Shown here piece by piece: positions 39,463 through 47,786 of a stretch of 60,116 bases of DNA. The stretch's first letter is position 1, and every line of letters begins with the position of its first letter. The notes beneath the pieces are model-generated. The model saw nothing but the letters and a program-made list of their open reading frames with translations, was not told the origin of the DNA and searched no databases. The position numbers and the translations under genes were made by a program. The stretch comes from Lysobacter antibioticus. Lineage in GTDB: Bacteria; Pseudomonadota; Gammaproteobacteria; Xanthomonadales; Xanthomonadaceae. The stretch is taken from positions 4,706,169 to 4,766,284 of the forward strand of contig NZ_CP013141.1 in assembly GCF_001442535.1 (NCBI RefSeq), given 5' to 3'.

Positions 39463-40820
39463 GCTTCACCTCGTAGAGATCGGATGTCGGAAGGAAGATT
39501 CGCGGCCGCGCCCGGCAGGCCGCGTTGGGTGCGCACGATGCTCCAGGCGCTCGCGGTCATGCCGGCGGCGGCGAGCACACCGGCCGCGAATACCGCCTGG
39601 GTGCCGAACAGGGCCACGCCCTTGTGGATCCAGACGAAGGCCAGGTCGGTGCCGCGGAACACCGCGGTGTCGATCACCGCCTTGCCCTTGTAGCGCGAGG
39701 GCCGATCGACTCGCGTGTACAAGGTCTCGCGTGCCGGCTTGGCCAGGGCGAACTCGCCGGCGCGCTGCAGCACCTGCACGATCGCGACCATCACCGGCAA
39801 CGGCGAGGCCAGCAGCACGCCGAAGCCGAGCAACAAGGTCAGCCCCGGCATCAACAAAGCCGGGGCGACGCCGTGCCGATTCAACAGCCAGCGGGTCAAC
39901 AGCAATTGGGTAAGGATCGCGAGCAAGTTGACCGCGCTGTCGATGCGGGCGAAATAGCGCGTCGCGGCCTCGGCGCTGGGATAGAACTCGCGTGCGATCG
40001 CCGCCTGCTGGTTGTAGAGCAAGGTCGCCGCGCCGACGCTGAAGAACAAGGTAACCGCCATCGCCCGCAACACCGGCCGCTGCCAGACCAACTTGAGGCC
40101 GGCCCAGACCGAGCCGCCCATCGCGCCTTCGCCGCTGTCGAGGCCGTGCTCGCGCTCGCGCCGGATCGCCCACGGCCGTAGGCGCACGATGCACAGCACG
40201 CAGATCGCGAGGAACGCCACCGAGACGAGCAACAGATTGGCCACGCCCAAGGGCTGCACCAGCCACTGGGTCAGGATCGGCCCGAGCACCGCGCCGGCGG
40301 TGCCGCCAGCGCCGATATAGCCGTACAGGCGACGCGCCTGGGCATCGTCGAACACGTCGGCCATGTAACTCCAGAACACGGTCACCGCGAACAGGTTGAA
40401 CACCGCGGTCCAGACGAAGAACACCATGCCCCGCCCCGGCACGCCGGCGTTGAACGCCCAATGGAACGCCAACAGACAGGCGATGAACAACGCATACACC
40501 ACCGGCAGCAGCACCCGCCGCGGAAACCGCGCGACCAGGGCACCGTAGACTGGCTGCAAAGCCAGCATGGTCACGAAGGTGCAGGTGAACAGCACCTGCA
40601 GCACGAAGTCCCTGAGTTCCAGACCGTGCGCCTGCGTCCAGACGATCATCGCCTGCGGAAACACCGTGGCCGCATCGGCCGAAGCGCCCATTGCATCGCG
40701 CACCGGGCGCAGGACGTAATAGCCGCAGAGCAGGCAGAAGAAATACAGCAGCGACCACCACAGCGGCGCATTCGAGGACAGGCGCCGGGTCGGATGCGGG
40801 TTGGCAGACGCAGCGCTCAT
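39459..40820 (-). CDS. MFS-type carrier related to nucleotide translocase-like proteins, copy 1
   Basis: A 453-aa membrane protein with 12 helices. YFFCLLCGYYVLRPVRDAMG at the N terminus and the late AKPARETLYTRVDRPSRYKGKAVIDTAVFRGTD are the marks of the NTT/'Npt1-Npt2-like' MFS branch. It is a paralogue of the protein at 44313-45701 (shared FFVWTAVFNLFAVTVFWSYMADVFDDAQARRLY pattern). Transported substrate unknown; ATP/ADP exchange should not be assumed. It is coupled to the downstream Tat-exported protein, so the two may act on the same compound. Confidence 0.82.
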   Translation of the reverse strand: MSAASANPHPTRRLSSNAPLWWSLLYFFCLLCGYYVLRPVRDAMGASADAATVFPQAMIVWTQAHGLELRDFVLQVLFTCTFVTMLALQPVYGALVARFPRRVLLPVVYALFIACLLAFHWAFNAGVPGRGMVFFVWTAVFNLFAVTVFWSYMADVFDDAQARRLYGYIGAGGTAGAVLGPILTQWLVQPLGVANLLLVSVAFLAICVLCIVRLRPWAIRREREHGLDSGEGAMGGSVWAGLKLVWQRPVLRAMAVTLFFSVGAATLLYNQQAAIAREFYPSAEAATRYFARIDSAVNLLAILTQLLLTRWLLNRHGVAPALLMPGLTLLLGFGVLLASPLPVMVAIVQVLQRAGEFALAKPARETLYTRVDRPSRYKGKAVIDTAVFRGTDLAFVWIHKGVALFGTQAVFAAGVLAAAGMTASAWSIVRTQRGLPGAAANLPSDIRSLRGEA

Positions 40821-41253
40821 GTCCGTGCCCTGATCGCATCGGTATGAGCGCTGCGTGTGGCGAACGACGCGGATACGCGTCCACCCTCGTCGTGCCCGCT
40901 CGGTTTGCGCATCATCGCTGCTCCCGTTCCCCCGCCCAAACTAGCTGGGGGGCCCGCGTGCGGCCCCTGCGGATGGTCATACCGACCTTCGGCATGGGCG
41001 GCAACGTTCCGAGCCCCGGTGTACGCAAGCCGTGATCGGGGACTCAGTCGGGTTCCGAAACGGATCGAGCGAACGCCCCGGCGCCTGAACAAGCTCGGCA
41101 AAGCCAGCCGTCGTTTCCGTGCCGATTCGCATGATTTGTAGGAAAAGCCTGAATCGGCCGTCCGAGAAACACGGTTTCGGCGCCAGTTCGATTGTCCAGT
41201 GGGCATCGCGGCAGTAGCCTGCGGATTCCCCATCGCATCAACGGAGGATGCCC
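40821..41253. other. Divergent intergenic region upstream of the effector locus
   Basis: 433 bp between the MFS carrier (minus) and the lipoprotein gene (plus). A weak promoter TTGTCC (41192-41197)-17 nt-TAGCCT (41215-41220) reads toward the lipoprotein. No gene or repeat is seen in the rest. Confidence 0.4.
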
Positions 41254-41928
41254 ATGCGCGCGACCGCAGCGACCGCCGCTGGAGCCGGCCTGCTTCCGGC
41301 CCTGTTCTGCACACTGATGTTCTGCGCACTGATCGCATCCTGCGCCACCACGCCCCAACCCCAAGCATCGGCCAAGGAGAATGCCGCCATGACCACGCAA
41401 TCGCCGACCCTCGCCGACAGCGCTCGGCTCGATGCCGAACAGATCGGCAAGCGAGTGCTGAAACTGATCGACAGCATTCACGGTGCCCAGGACCTTTCTC
41501 CCGAGAACATCGAAAAGCAGACCGGCATCAAGGTCGAGATCCATTCCGAGGATCGCACCGAATACGGTTTCGGCGGCGCGCTGACAAACGCATGGTCGTA
41601 CAGCCTGACCTCGGTGTCGTACAGGCAGGGGGAAAAACCCACACGGTTGGATTTCCGCTTCCTGAGCCAGGCCCAAGGCGCCGTCGACATCGCGCCGATT
41701 TGTAGCATGGACTTCAAGGACTACAGCCAGGCATTGACCTCGGCCGGCTTCCAGGCCCAGACCTTGCCGAGCGGCGATGGCAGCGACCCCGGCTTCGGCT
41801 ACCGCGGGGCCGAGCCCTGGAGTTTCGTGCGCGGCAAGGTCGAAGTGGCGGTCTACATCCACGGCAACCAAGACCCCGAGCAAGGCCGGGCCTGCATCTC
41901 GAGTCTCGCCATCAGCACTCAGGCTTGA
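41254..41928 (+). CDS. Lipoprotein, putative immunity protein for the adjacent T4SS effector
   Basis: A 224-aa lipoprotein. ATG 41254 has GGAGG 6 nt upstream; 41248 is an alternative. Signal ends FCALIASC (lipobox IASC, Cys ~30). The mature ~195 aa have no family I recognise; segments such as DSARLDAEQIGKRVLKLIDSIHGAQDLSPENIEKQTGI and WSFVRGKVEVAVYIHGNQDPEQGRACISSL suggest a compact mixed fold with Cys residues (ICSMDF, RACISS). It ends 11 nt before the effector ATG. Immunity proteins of Xanthomonas X-T4SS effectors (X-Tfi) are lipoproteins encoded directly beside the effector, which matches. Immunity is an inference. Confidence 0.75.
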   Translation: MRATAATAAGAGLLPALFCTLMFCALIASCATTPQPQASAKENAAMTTQSPTLADSARLDAEQIGKRVLKLIDSIHGAQDLSPENIEKQTGIKVEIHSEDRTEYGFGGALTNAWSYSLTSVSYRQGEKPTRLDFRFLSQAQGAVDIAPICSMDFKDYSQALTSAGFQAQTLPSGDGSDPGFGYRGAEPWSFVRGKVEVAVYIHGNQDPEQGRACISSLAISTQA

Positions 41929-41939
41929 AGGAGACCGCC

Positions 41940-43283
41940 ATGGCCACGCCCACCGAAAAACTGGAAGCGATGCTCACGGATTTCGAGAGTGCCAACGCGC
42001 CCGGTGGCAAGAACCTGCGAGACCTGCTCAAGTCCACGCCCGAGCTGCAAGCGCGCATCGTCAAATCGATCGAGCTCGGCAACCTCGACACGATCAAACC
42101 GCTGGACCCGGCCCTGCGCTCCAGAGGCGTCATGGGCGGTTTCAATCCGGTCGACAAATCCATCGCCCTGCCGATGGACATGCTCAACAGCGCCGACACC
42201 AATCCGCGCAACGCCAATACCTTGAGGCTGGTGTTCGGCCACGAGATCGAGCACTCCGTCAACAAGACGGCCATCGCCGACGGCAACAAGGCCTTCGAGG
42301 ACAAGGTGCGCAAGATCGCCGAAGGCCCGTCGCCGCACGACTACACCTCCCTGGTCAAAGATCGCAACAGCGAGAGCCGCAAGCGCGAGGCCAACGACCA
42401 GATCGCCGGGTTCAACGTGCTGGCCGCGCACGTGCGCAGGGAGAACCCGAAAGCCAGCAAGGAACAGCTTTACGACAAGTTGTTTCACTCCTCCAACCAG
42501 ATGGAGCAGTACTTCGATGTCAGCGGCACACCGGGAAAGGAAAAATACACGCCGAAAGCCGGGCTGACGATCGACAAGAACGGCAAGATCGCCGCTACGA
42601 CAGCGAATATCGACGCCATCGGCGAGCATTTCTACGAGGCCAACGGCTATCCGAAGGTCTACGGCCCTCGGTCTCTGGCCCTGATCAACAAGATAGAAAA
42701 CGAGACCCTGGCCGCCGCCCGAGTCGGCAACCCCAGCCACCCCGCACCTGAGATCAAGGTCAACCTCAAGGAACTGGGCCTTACCGGCCTCAGATTGCCG
42801 CCAAGCTTTACCGATACCAGCCCGAGCCTGGCCCGCCCGACCCCAGCCGGGCCTGCTCCAGTCGGGCCTGCTCCAGCCGAGTCCCCGGCACCGGTCACCC
42901 CAACCGCGGCGAGCGCGCCTCCAGCAGCCTCGCGCGATTTCCGCGACGTCGGCCACCCGGATAACGGATATTTCCAACTGCTGCGCGACAAATTGCCGGC
43001 CAGCGTTCCGGACAATGCCGTGGCGCATGCGATGTTGCTGGCCAAGCAAGGCGGCCTGACCGATCCGTCGAAAGTGAACTCGAACGAGATCGGCCTGGTG
43101 GGCGGCAAGATCTGGGTCGGCGGCCATACTCCGGGCTTTCATATCAGCGCCGATCCTGCGCAATCCCCGCCGATCGAGCAGGTTTCGCAGGGACTGAGCA
43201 AGCTCCAGCAAACCTCGCAAGCACAGGAAGCGCAGAGCCTTCGCGGCCCGAACGATCCGCAACCGCAGGCTTTCGCACGCTGA
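41940..43283 (+). CDS. Putative X-T4SS effector: zincin-like protease domain with C-terminal XVIPCD-like signal
   Basis: A 447-aa protein without signal peptide, start behind AAGGAGA. N-terminal ~290 aa contain LRLVFGHEIEHSVNKT: HEIEH at residues 101-105 is a zincin HExxH motif, so metal-dependent hydrolysis is likely. A Pro/Ala linker (~291-332) separates a C-terminal module (~335-425): HPDNGYFQLLRDKL, AHAMLLAKQGGLTDPSKVN, GGKIWVGG, PGFHISADPAQSPPIEQVSQGL. Its layout follows the XVIPCD that binds VirD4 in Xanthomonadales killing T4SSs, and it has the usual Gln-rich tail. The T4SS itself is not in this window. Alternative: a housekeeping metalloprotease with an unrelated tail. Confidence 0.8.
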   Translation: MATPTEKLEAMLTDFESANAPGGKNLRDLLKSTPELQARIVKSIELGNLDTIKPLDPALRSRGVMGGFNPVDKSIALPMDMLNSADTNPRNANTLRLVFGHEIEHSVNKTAIADGNKAFEDKVRKIAEGPSPHDYTSLVKDRNSESRKREANDQIAGFNVLAAHVRRENPKASKEQLYDKLFHSSNQMEQYFDVSGTPGKEKYTPKAGLTIDKNGKIAATTANIDAIGEHFYEANGYPKVYGPRSLALINKIENETLAAARVGNPSHPAPEIKVNLKELGLTGLRLPPSFTDTSPSLARPTPAGPAPVGPAPAESPAPVTPTAASAPPAASRDFRDVGHPDNGYFQLLRDKLPASVPDNAVAHAMLLAKQGGLTDPSKVNSNEIGLVGGKIWVGGHTPGFHISADPAQSPPIEQVSQGLSKLQQTSQAQEAQSLRGPNDPQPQAFAR

Positions 43284-43425
43284 GGCGACCGCCGCTCGGT
43301 CCGGACCGGTGCCGTCCGCGGCCCAGTCCGGTCCGGTCTAGTCCAGCCGAGCGATTCGACGACACGCTTGCTCAGCTGCCGCCAGCGCCTATCGAAAGCC
43401 TGGAGCTGCAGCTTGAGACAACGGC

Positions 43426-44316
43426 TCAATCGGGCGCGTGTCGTTCCCGACCGGGCACGACCGCCCTCAGAGTCAAGCGCGAAATCTCCGGCGGCACGCC
43501 GAAGCGGACCGGCAGGATGCTGGTGCCGATGCCGGTCGAGACGAACAAGGACTTGCCGTCTTCGATCAGGTAACCACCGGCATAACGTTGGTCGGCCGGC
43601 AGCACCGGGGTGCCGATCCACGGCAGGCGGACCTGGCCGCCGTGGGTGTGCCCGGCCACGGTCAGCGAAGCGCGCGGCGGGACATCGGGAAACAGGTCAG
43701 GGTTGTGAGTCAGAGCCAGCACCGGCGCATCGTCGGCGACCCCGGCGAAGGCGCGGTCGATGTCGTGCGCGGTCTCCCATTTGTCGCCGATGCCGACCAT
43801 CCACACCCGGCAGGCGCCCAGTTGCACCGCCTGCGCCTGGTCCTCGAGCACGATCACCCCGGCCGACTCCAGCGCGGCGCGCACGCGGACGCCGTCCTTC
43901 CACCAGTCGTGGTTGCCGAGCACCGCGTAGACCGGCTTGCGCCGGGTCAGCGGCCGCAGATGCGGCGCCATCTGTTCGGCGGAGACATAGGTGCCGCCGA
44001 GCACGCTGAGGATCACGTAATCGCCGGCCATCAACACCGCCTGGGCGTCGCTCGCGACCAGCCGCTCGACGATACGGTCGAGCCGGTCGAGGCCGTTGTG
44101 CGGCGAGCCGGTGTGCAAGTCGGCGACGACGTCGATGCGCAGGCCGTCGCAGTCGCGCGACCAGTGCGGCAGGCGGAATTCGTAATCGCGCTCGACCAGT
44201 TGCCGTGGCTCCCAGAAGAACCCCCAGGCGAAACATCCGACACCGGACAGGACCAGGCCAACGAACAAGCGCTGCAGCCATAACTGACGCGGCCACGGCC
44301 GCCAACCGCGTTTCAT
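43426..44316 (-). CDS. Metallophosphoesterase, membrane anchored (YaeI-like)
   Basis: A 296-aa phosphoesterase. One N-terminal helix (LFVGLVLSGVGCFAWGFFW) then the calcineurin-like fold: DVVADLHTGSPH, LMAGDYVILS, VLGNHDWWKDG, LALTHNPDLF and TVAGHTHGGQVRLPW, which are all five metal-binding motifs. Such enzymes (YaeI, YkuE) act on phosphodiester lipids or wall lipids outside the membrane. ATG at 44316 overlaps the upstream MFS stop (ATGA). Confidence 0.9.
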   Translation of the reverse strand: MKRGWRPWPRQLWLQRLFVGLVLSGVGCFAWGFFWEPRQLVERDYEFRLPHWSRDCDGLRIDVVADLHTGSPHNGLDRLDRIVERLVASDAQAVLMAGDYVILSVLGGTYVSAEQMAPHLRPLTRRKPVYAVLGNHDWWKDGVRVRAALESAGVIVLEDQAQAVQLGACRVWMVGIGDKWETAHDIDRAFAGVADDAPVLALTHNPDLFPDVPPRASLTVAGHTHGGQVRLPWIGTPVLPADQRYAGGYLIEDGKSLFVSTGIGTSILPVRFGVPPEISRLTLRAVVPGRERHAPD

Positions 44317-45701
44317 GCTTTCGAGGTCTCTCGCGTTTCCGAGGCGCCGCCGCGCTGCACCCAGCGCGCGACGTTCCAACCGATCAAGCCGGCGCCGGCG
44401 GCGACCGCCGCGCTGATGCCGGCCAGGCCGGCGACACCGACACCAACGCCGCGCAAGCCGACCATCGCCGTCGCCACGGCGACGTCGCCGAAGCGCCAGG
44501 CGGCGGTATCGACCGCGTTCTTGCCCTTGTAGCGCAGGGTGCGCGCGGCGCTGCTGAACAGACTTTCGCGGGCCGGGCCGACCATGCCGTAGGCGAGCCC
44601 GCGGCTGATTACCAGCGCCATCGCCACCGCCGGCATCGGCAGCAGCATCGCCGCCATGCCCTGCGGCAGGGTCGCGACCAGCGCGCCGTAGCCCGGGAAT
44701 AATTGGGTCAGCGGGGCATGCGGGTCGGCGACCAGCGCGACCAGCGCCAGGATCGACACCGTCACCACCGACCACACCCCGATCACCGTGGCCGCGCCGC
44801 GTCGCGCCAGCAGCCACGGCGTCAACAGCAACTGCGCCGCCAGCGCGATCATATTGGTCATCAGGTCCAGGTCGGCGGCGAAGCGCGTGCGTGCGACCGC
44901 GTCGACGAAGGTCGCTTTCGAGTAGTCCACGACCAGACCGTAGTTGACCGTACCGATCCAGTCGCCGAGCAACAGCAGGATCGCCATCGAGCGCATGAAG
45001 GGGTTGGCGAACACCTGCTTGAGGCCGTCGAGCATGCCGCCGCCGATCGCCGACTCGTGCGAGGCCTCGAAGCGGCGGGTGCCGTGGATGCGCGACCAGC
45101 GCCCGAGCAAGGCGACGAACACCAGTGCCAGGCCGAGCAGGCTGGCCGAGACCATCAGCAGCGGCGCCACGCCGATCACCCCGACCAGCAACCGGGTCAG
45201 GGCCGGACCGGCGAGCGAACCGAGCGTGCCGGCGACCGCGATCAGCGGAAACAAGCGCCGCGCCTGGCCCTCGCTCCAGATGTCGGTCATGAAGCTCCAG
45301 AACACCGACACCACGAACAGATTGAAGACGCTGATCCAGACGAAGAACACGGTGCCGAGCGCGCGCGGGCTGAGCACGCCGTGGGCGCTGAACAAGGGCA
45401 CGAAGGCGAGCAGACAGGCGATGAAGAAGCCGTACACCAGCGGCACCACCACCCGGCGCGGATAGCGCGAGACCAGGGCCGAGAACACCGGCGTCAGCGC
45501 CAGCGTCGCCAGGAAGGTCGCCGCGTAAAACCAGGGCAGTTGGGTCGAGCCGACCGCGGCGCTGAGCTGGTCGCGGACCGGGCGGATCACGTAATACGCG
45601 GTCAGCACGCAGAAGAAATACGCCAGCGAGAACGCGACCGCGCTCCATTCCCCGCTGTGGACGCGCCCGGTCTGCAGGCTGGCGCCTTGGACTGCCGACA
45701 T
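44313..45701 (-). CDS. MFS-type carrier related to nucleotide translocase-like proteins, copy 2
   Basis: A 462-aa paralogue of 39459-40820: YFFCVLTAYYVIRPVRDQLS at the N terminus, VVPLVYGFFIACLLAF, FFVWISVFNLFVVSVFWSFMTDIWSEGQARRLF, GPARESLFSSAARTLRYKGKNAVDTAAWRFGD. ATG at 45701 (MSAVQGASLQ) has GGAG 7 nt upstream; a start at 45752 is possible. Twelve helices. Substrate unknown. It is coupled to a metallophosphoesterase as copy 1 is coupled to the epimerase-like protein, so the carrier seems to be the constant part of two different two-gene units. Confidence 0.82.
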   Translation of the reverse strand: MSAVQGASLQTGRVHSGEWSAVAFSLAYFFCVLTAYYVIRPVRDQLSAAVGSTQLPWFYAATFLATLALTPVFSALVSRYPRRVVVPLVYGFFIACLLAFVPLFSAHGVLSPRALGTVFFVWISVFNLFVVSVFWSFMTDIWSEGQARRLFPLIAVAGTLGSLAGPALTRLLVGVIGVAPLLMVSASLLGLALVFVALLGRWSRIHGTRRFEASHESAIGGGMLDGLKQVFANPFMRSMAILLLLGDWIGTVNYGLVVDYSKATFVDAVARTRFAADLDLMTNMIALAAQLLLTPWLLARRGAATVIGVWSVVTVSILALVALVADPHAPLTQLFPGYGALVATLPQGMAAMLLPMPAVAMALVISRGLAYGMVGPARESLFSSAARTLRYKGKNAVDTAAWRFGDVAVATAMVGLRGVGVGVAGLAGISAAVAAGAGLIGWNVARWVQRGGASETRETSKA

Positions 45702-45889
45702 TCCGTCGCTCCGTGTGGGACTGCCGGCGGGGCCGACGGTTGTGCGGGTCATCGGCGCGGCCGGGCCGGGCCCGGTCTCCTCGCCGCTGGCGGCGCCGGA
45801 AAGCTCCGGCCCCGTTCGTTGCCGGCACGGTAGCCCAAGGCGCCAGCCACCGCCAGCACTGCGTCGGGCGGCAGCGATGCGCAGATTGG

Positions 45890-45901
45890 GAGCATATGCT
45901 C
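45890..45901. promoter_or_regulatory. 12-bp palindrome upstream of the GMC oxidoreductase gene
   Basis: GAGCATATGCTC, about 40 bp before the ATG and overlapping a possible -10 (CATATG). Candidate operator only. Confidence 0.35.
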
Positions 45902-45941
45902 TAGTTTTGGCGCTTACGTTCGCGGCACGGTAAAGCGACCG

Positions 45942-47552
45942 ATGCAGAGCAGCCCGAGAATGCCCCAAGAGTTCGACTACATCATCGTCGGCGCCGGTTC
46001 GGCCGGTTGCGTGCTGGCCAACCGTCTCAGCGAGGATCCCGACGCCCGAGTGCTGTTGATCGAGGCCGGTCCGCGCGACCGTCATCCCTTCATCCACATG
46101 CCCGCCGGGCTGGCCAAGCTGGTCGGCAAGAAAGGCGTGAACTGGGATTACGACACCGCCCCGGAGGCGCAGCTCAACCAGCGCGTGCTGTGGTGGCCGC
46201 GCGGCAAGGTGCTCGGCGGTTCCAGCTCGATCAACGCCATGTGCTACATCCGCGGCGTGCCCGGCGACTACGACGACTGGGCCGCCGCCGGCGCCAGCGG
46301 TTGGGGCTGGAGCGACGTGCTGCCCTATTTCCGCCGCTCCGAGCGCAACAGCCGCGGCGACAGCGCCCTGCACGGCAGTCACGGCCCGCTGTATGTCTCC
46401 GATCTGCGTTACACCAATCCGCTATCGGGCGTCTTCATCGAGGCCGGGCAACAGGCCGGCTATGCCGCGAATCCGGATTTCAACGGTCCGCAACAGCAAG
46501 GCTTCGGCCTTTACCAGGTGACCCAGAAGAACGGCGCGCGCTGTTCGAGCGCGGTCGCCTACCTCGACCCGGCGCGCGAACGCCACAACCTGCACATCGT
46601 CACCGGCGCCCTGGTCAACCGCATCACCGTCGAACGCGGCCGCGCCACCGGCGTGACCTACAGCGTCGGCGGCCGCGCCTATCACCAACACGCCACGCGC
46701 GAAGTGCTGCTGAGCGGCGGCGCGATCAATTCGCCGCAGTTGCTGATGCTGTCGGGCATCGGCCCGGCCGAGGAATTGCGCCGTCACGGCATCGAGGTGC
46801 TGCACGACGCGCCGCAGGTCGGGCAGAACCTGCAGGACCATCTCGACATCTGCACCCTGCAGCACTCGACCCGACGCGTGACCTACGACCGCGTCAGCGA
46901 TGTGCGCATCGCCTTCGACTATTACCTGCGCGGCCACAGCGGCCCGGGCAGCAGCAACATCGCCGAAGCCGGCGCCTTCGTGCGTTCGGCGCTGGCGCCG
47001 GACGAGCGCGCCGACATCCAGATGCATTTCGTCCCGGCCATGCTCGACGACCACGGCCGCCACCGTCTCCCCGGCGACGGCTACACCGCCCACGCCTGCT
47101 TCCTGCGTCCGCGCAGCCGCGGCCGCATCGGCCTGGCCAGCGCCAGCGCCGGCGACAAGGCGCGCATCGAAGCCAATTATCTGAGCGATGCGGAAGGCTT
47201 CGACATGAAGATGATGCTCGAGTGCGCCAAGCTCTCGCGCACCGTGTTCGCGCAGAAGGCTTTCGACCCCTATCGCGGCGCGCCGATCTTCCCGGCCCGC
47301 GACGACCTCAGCGACACCGAGCTGGTCGAGTTCGTCCGCGCCAAGGCCGAGAGCGTCTACCACCCGGTCGGCACCTGCCGCATGGGCGACGACGACGCTT
47401 CGGTGGTCGACTCGCGGCTGCGCGTGCGCGGGGTCGAAGGGTTGCGCGTGGTCGACGCCTCGGTCATGCCGAGCCTGATCGGCGGCAACACCAACGCGCC
47501 GACGATGATGATAGCCGAGCGCGCTTCCGACCTGATCAGTGGGCGGCTCTGA
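45942..47552 (+). CDS. GMC family oxidoreductase (choline dehydrogenase-like)
   Basis: A 536-aa FAD enzyme that oxidises an alcohol. DYIIVGAGSAGCVLANRLSE is the FAD beta-alpha-beta motif, GGSSSINAMCYIRG the GMC signature 1 region, and GGAINSPQLLMLSGIGPAEEL signature 2. C-terminal ESVYHPVGTCRMG carries the catalytic histidine, and VVDASVMPSLIGGNTNAPTMMIAERASDLI closes the fold. ATG 45942 or 45960 may be the start. There is no signal peptide. Closest in style to BetA-like alcohol dehydrogenases; no betaine genes are nearby, so choline as substrate is unproven. Confidence 0.93.
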   Translation: MQSSPRMPQEFDYIIVGAGSAGCVLANRLSEDPDARVLLIEAGPRDRHPFIHMPAGLAKLVGKKGVNWDYDTAPEAQLNQRVLWWPRGKVLGGSSSINAMCYIRGVPGDYDDWAAAGASGWGWSDVLPYFRRSERNSRGDSALHGSHGPLYVSDLRYTNPLSGVFIEAGQQAGYAANPDFNGPQQQGFGLYQVTQKNGARCSSAVAYLDPARERHNLHIVTGALVNRITVERGRATGVTYSVGGRAYHQHATREVLLSGGAINSPQLLMLSGIGPAEELRRHGIEVLHDAPQVGQNLQDHLDICTLQHSTRRVTYDRVSDVRIAFDYYLRGHSGPGSSNIAEAGAFVRSALAPDERADIQMHFVPAMLDDHGRHRLPGDGYTAHACFLRPRSRGRIGLASASAGDKARIEANYLSDAEGFDMKMMLECAKLSRTVFAQKAFDPYRGAPIFPARDDLSDTELVEFVRAKAESVYHPVGTCRMGDDDASVVDSRLRVRGVEGLRVVDASVMPSLIGGNTNAPTMMIAERASDLISGRL

Positions 47553-47786
47553 GCAGATCGATCAGAGCTGCGAAACCAACGCATCGGGGTACGGCGGCGC
47601 CCTCCAGTCGGACCGCCGCAACCGCTCGTCGCCTGCGCCGACAAGTTCCTGAACCAAGCCGCAGTAAGGCCGGTTCATCAGGCCATTAAAGCCTGAAAAA
47701 TCAGAATCCTGAATGCGCTTGTTGTCCAATTCCCTGAGATCGGCGCTAGAATCGTTGTAACCCGGCTCACGCAGGCGCTGCGACCG

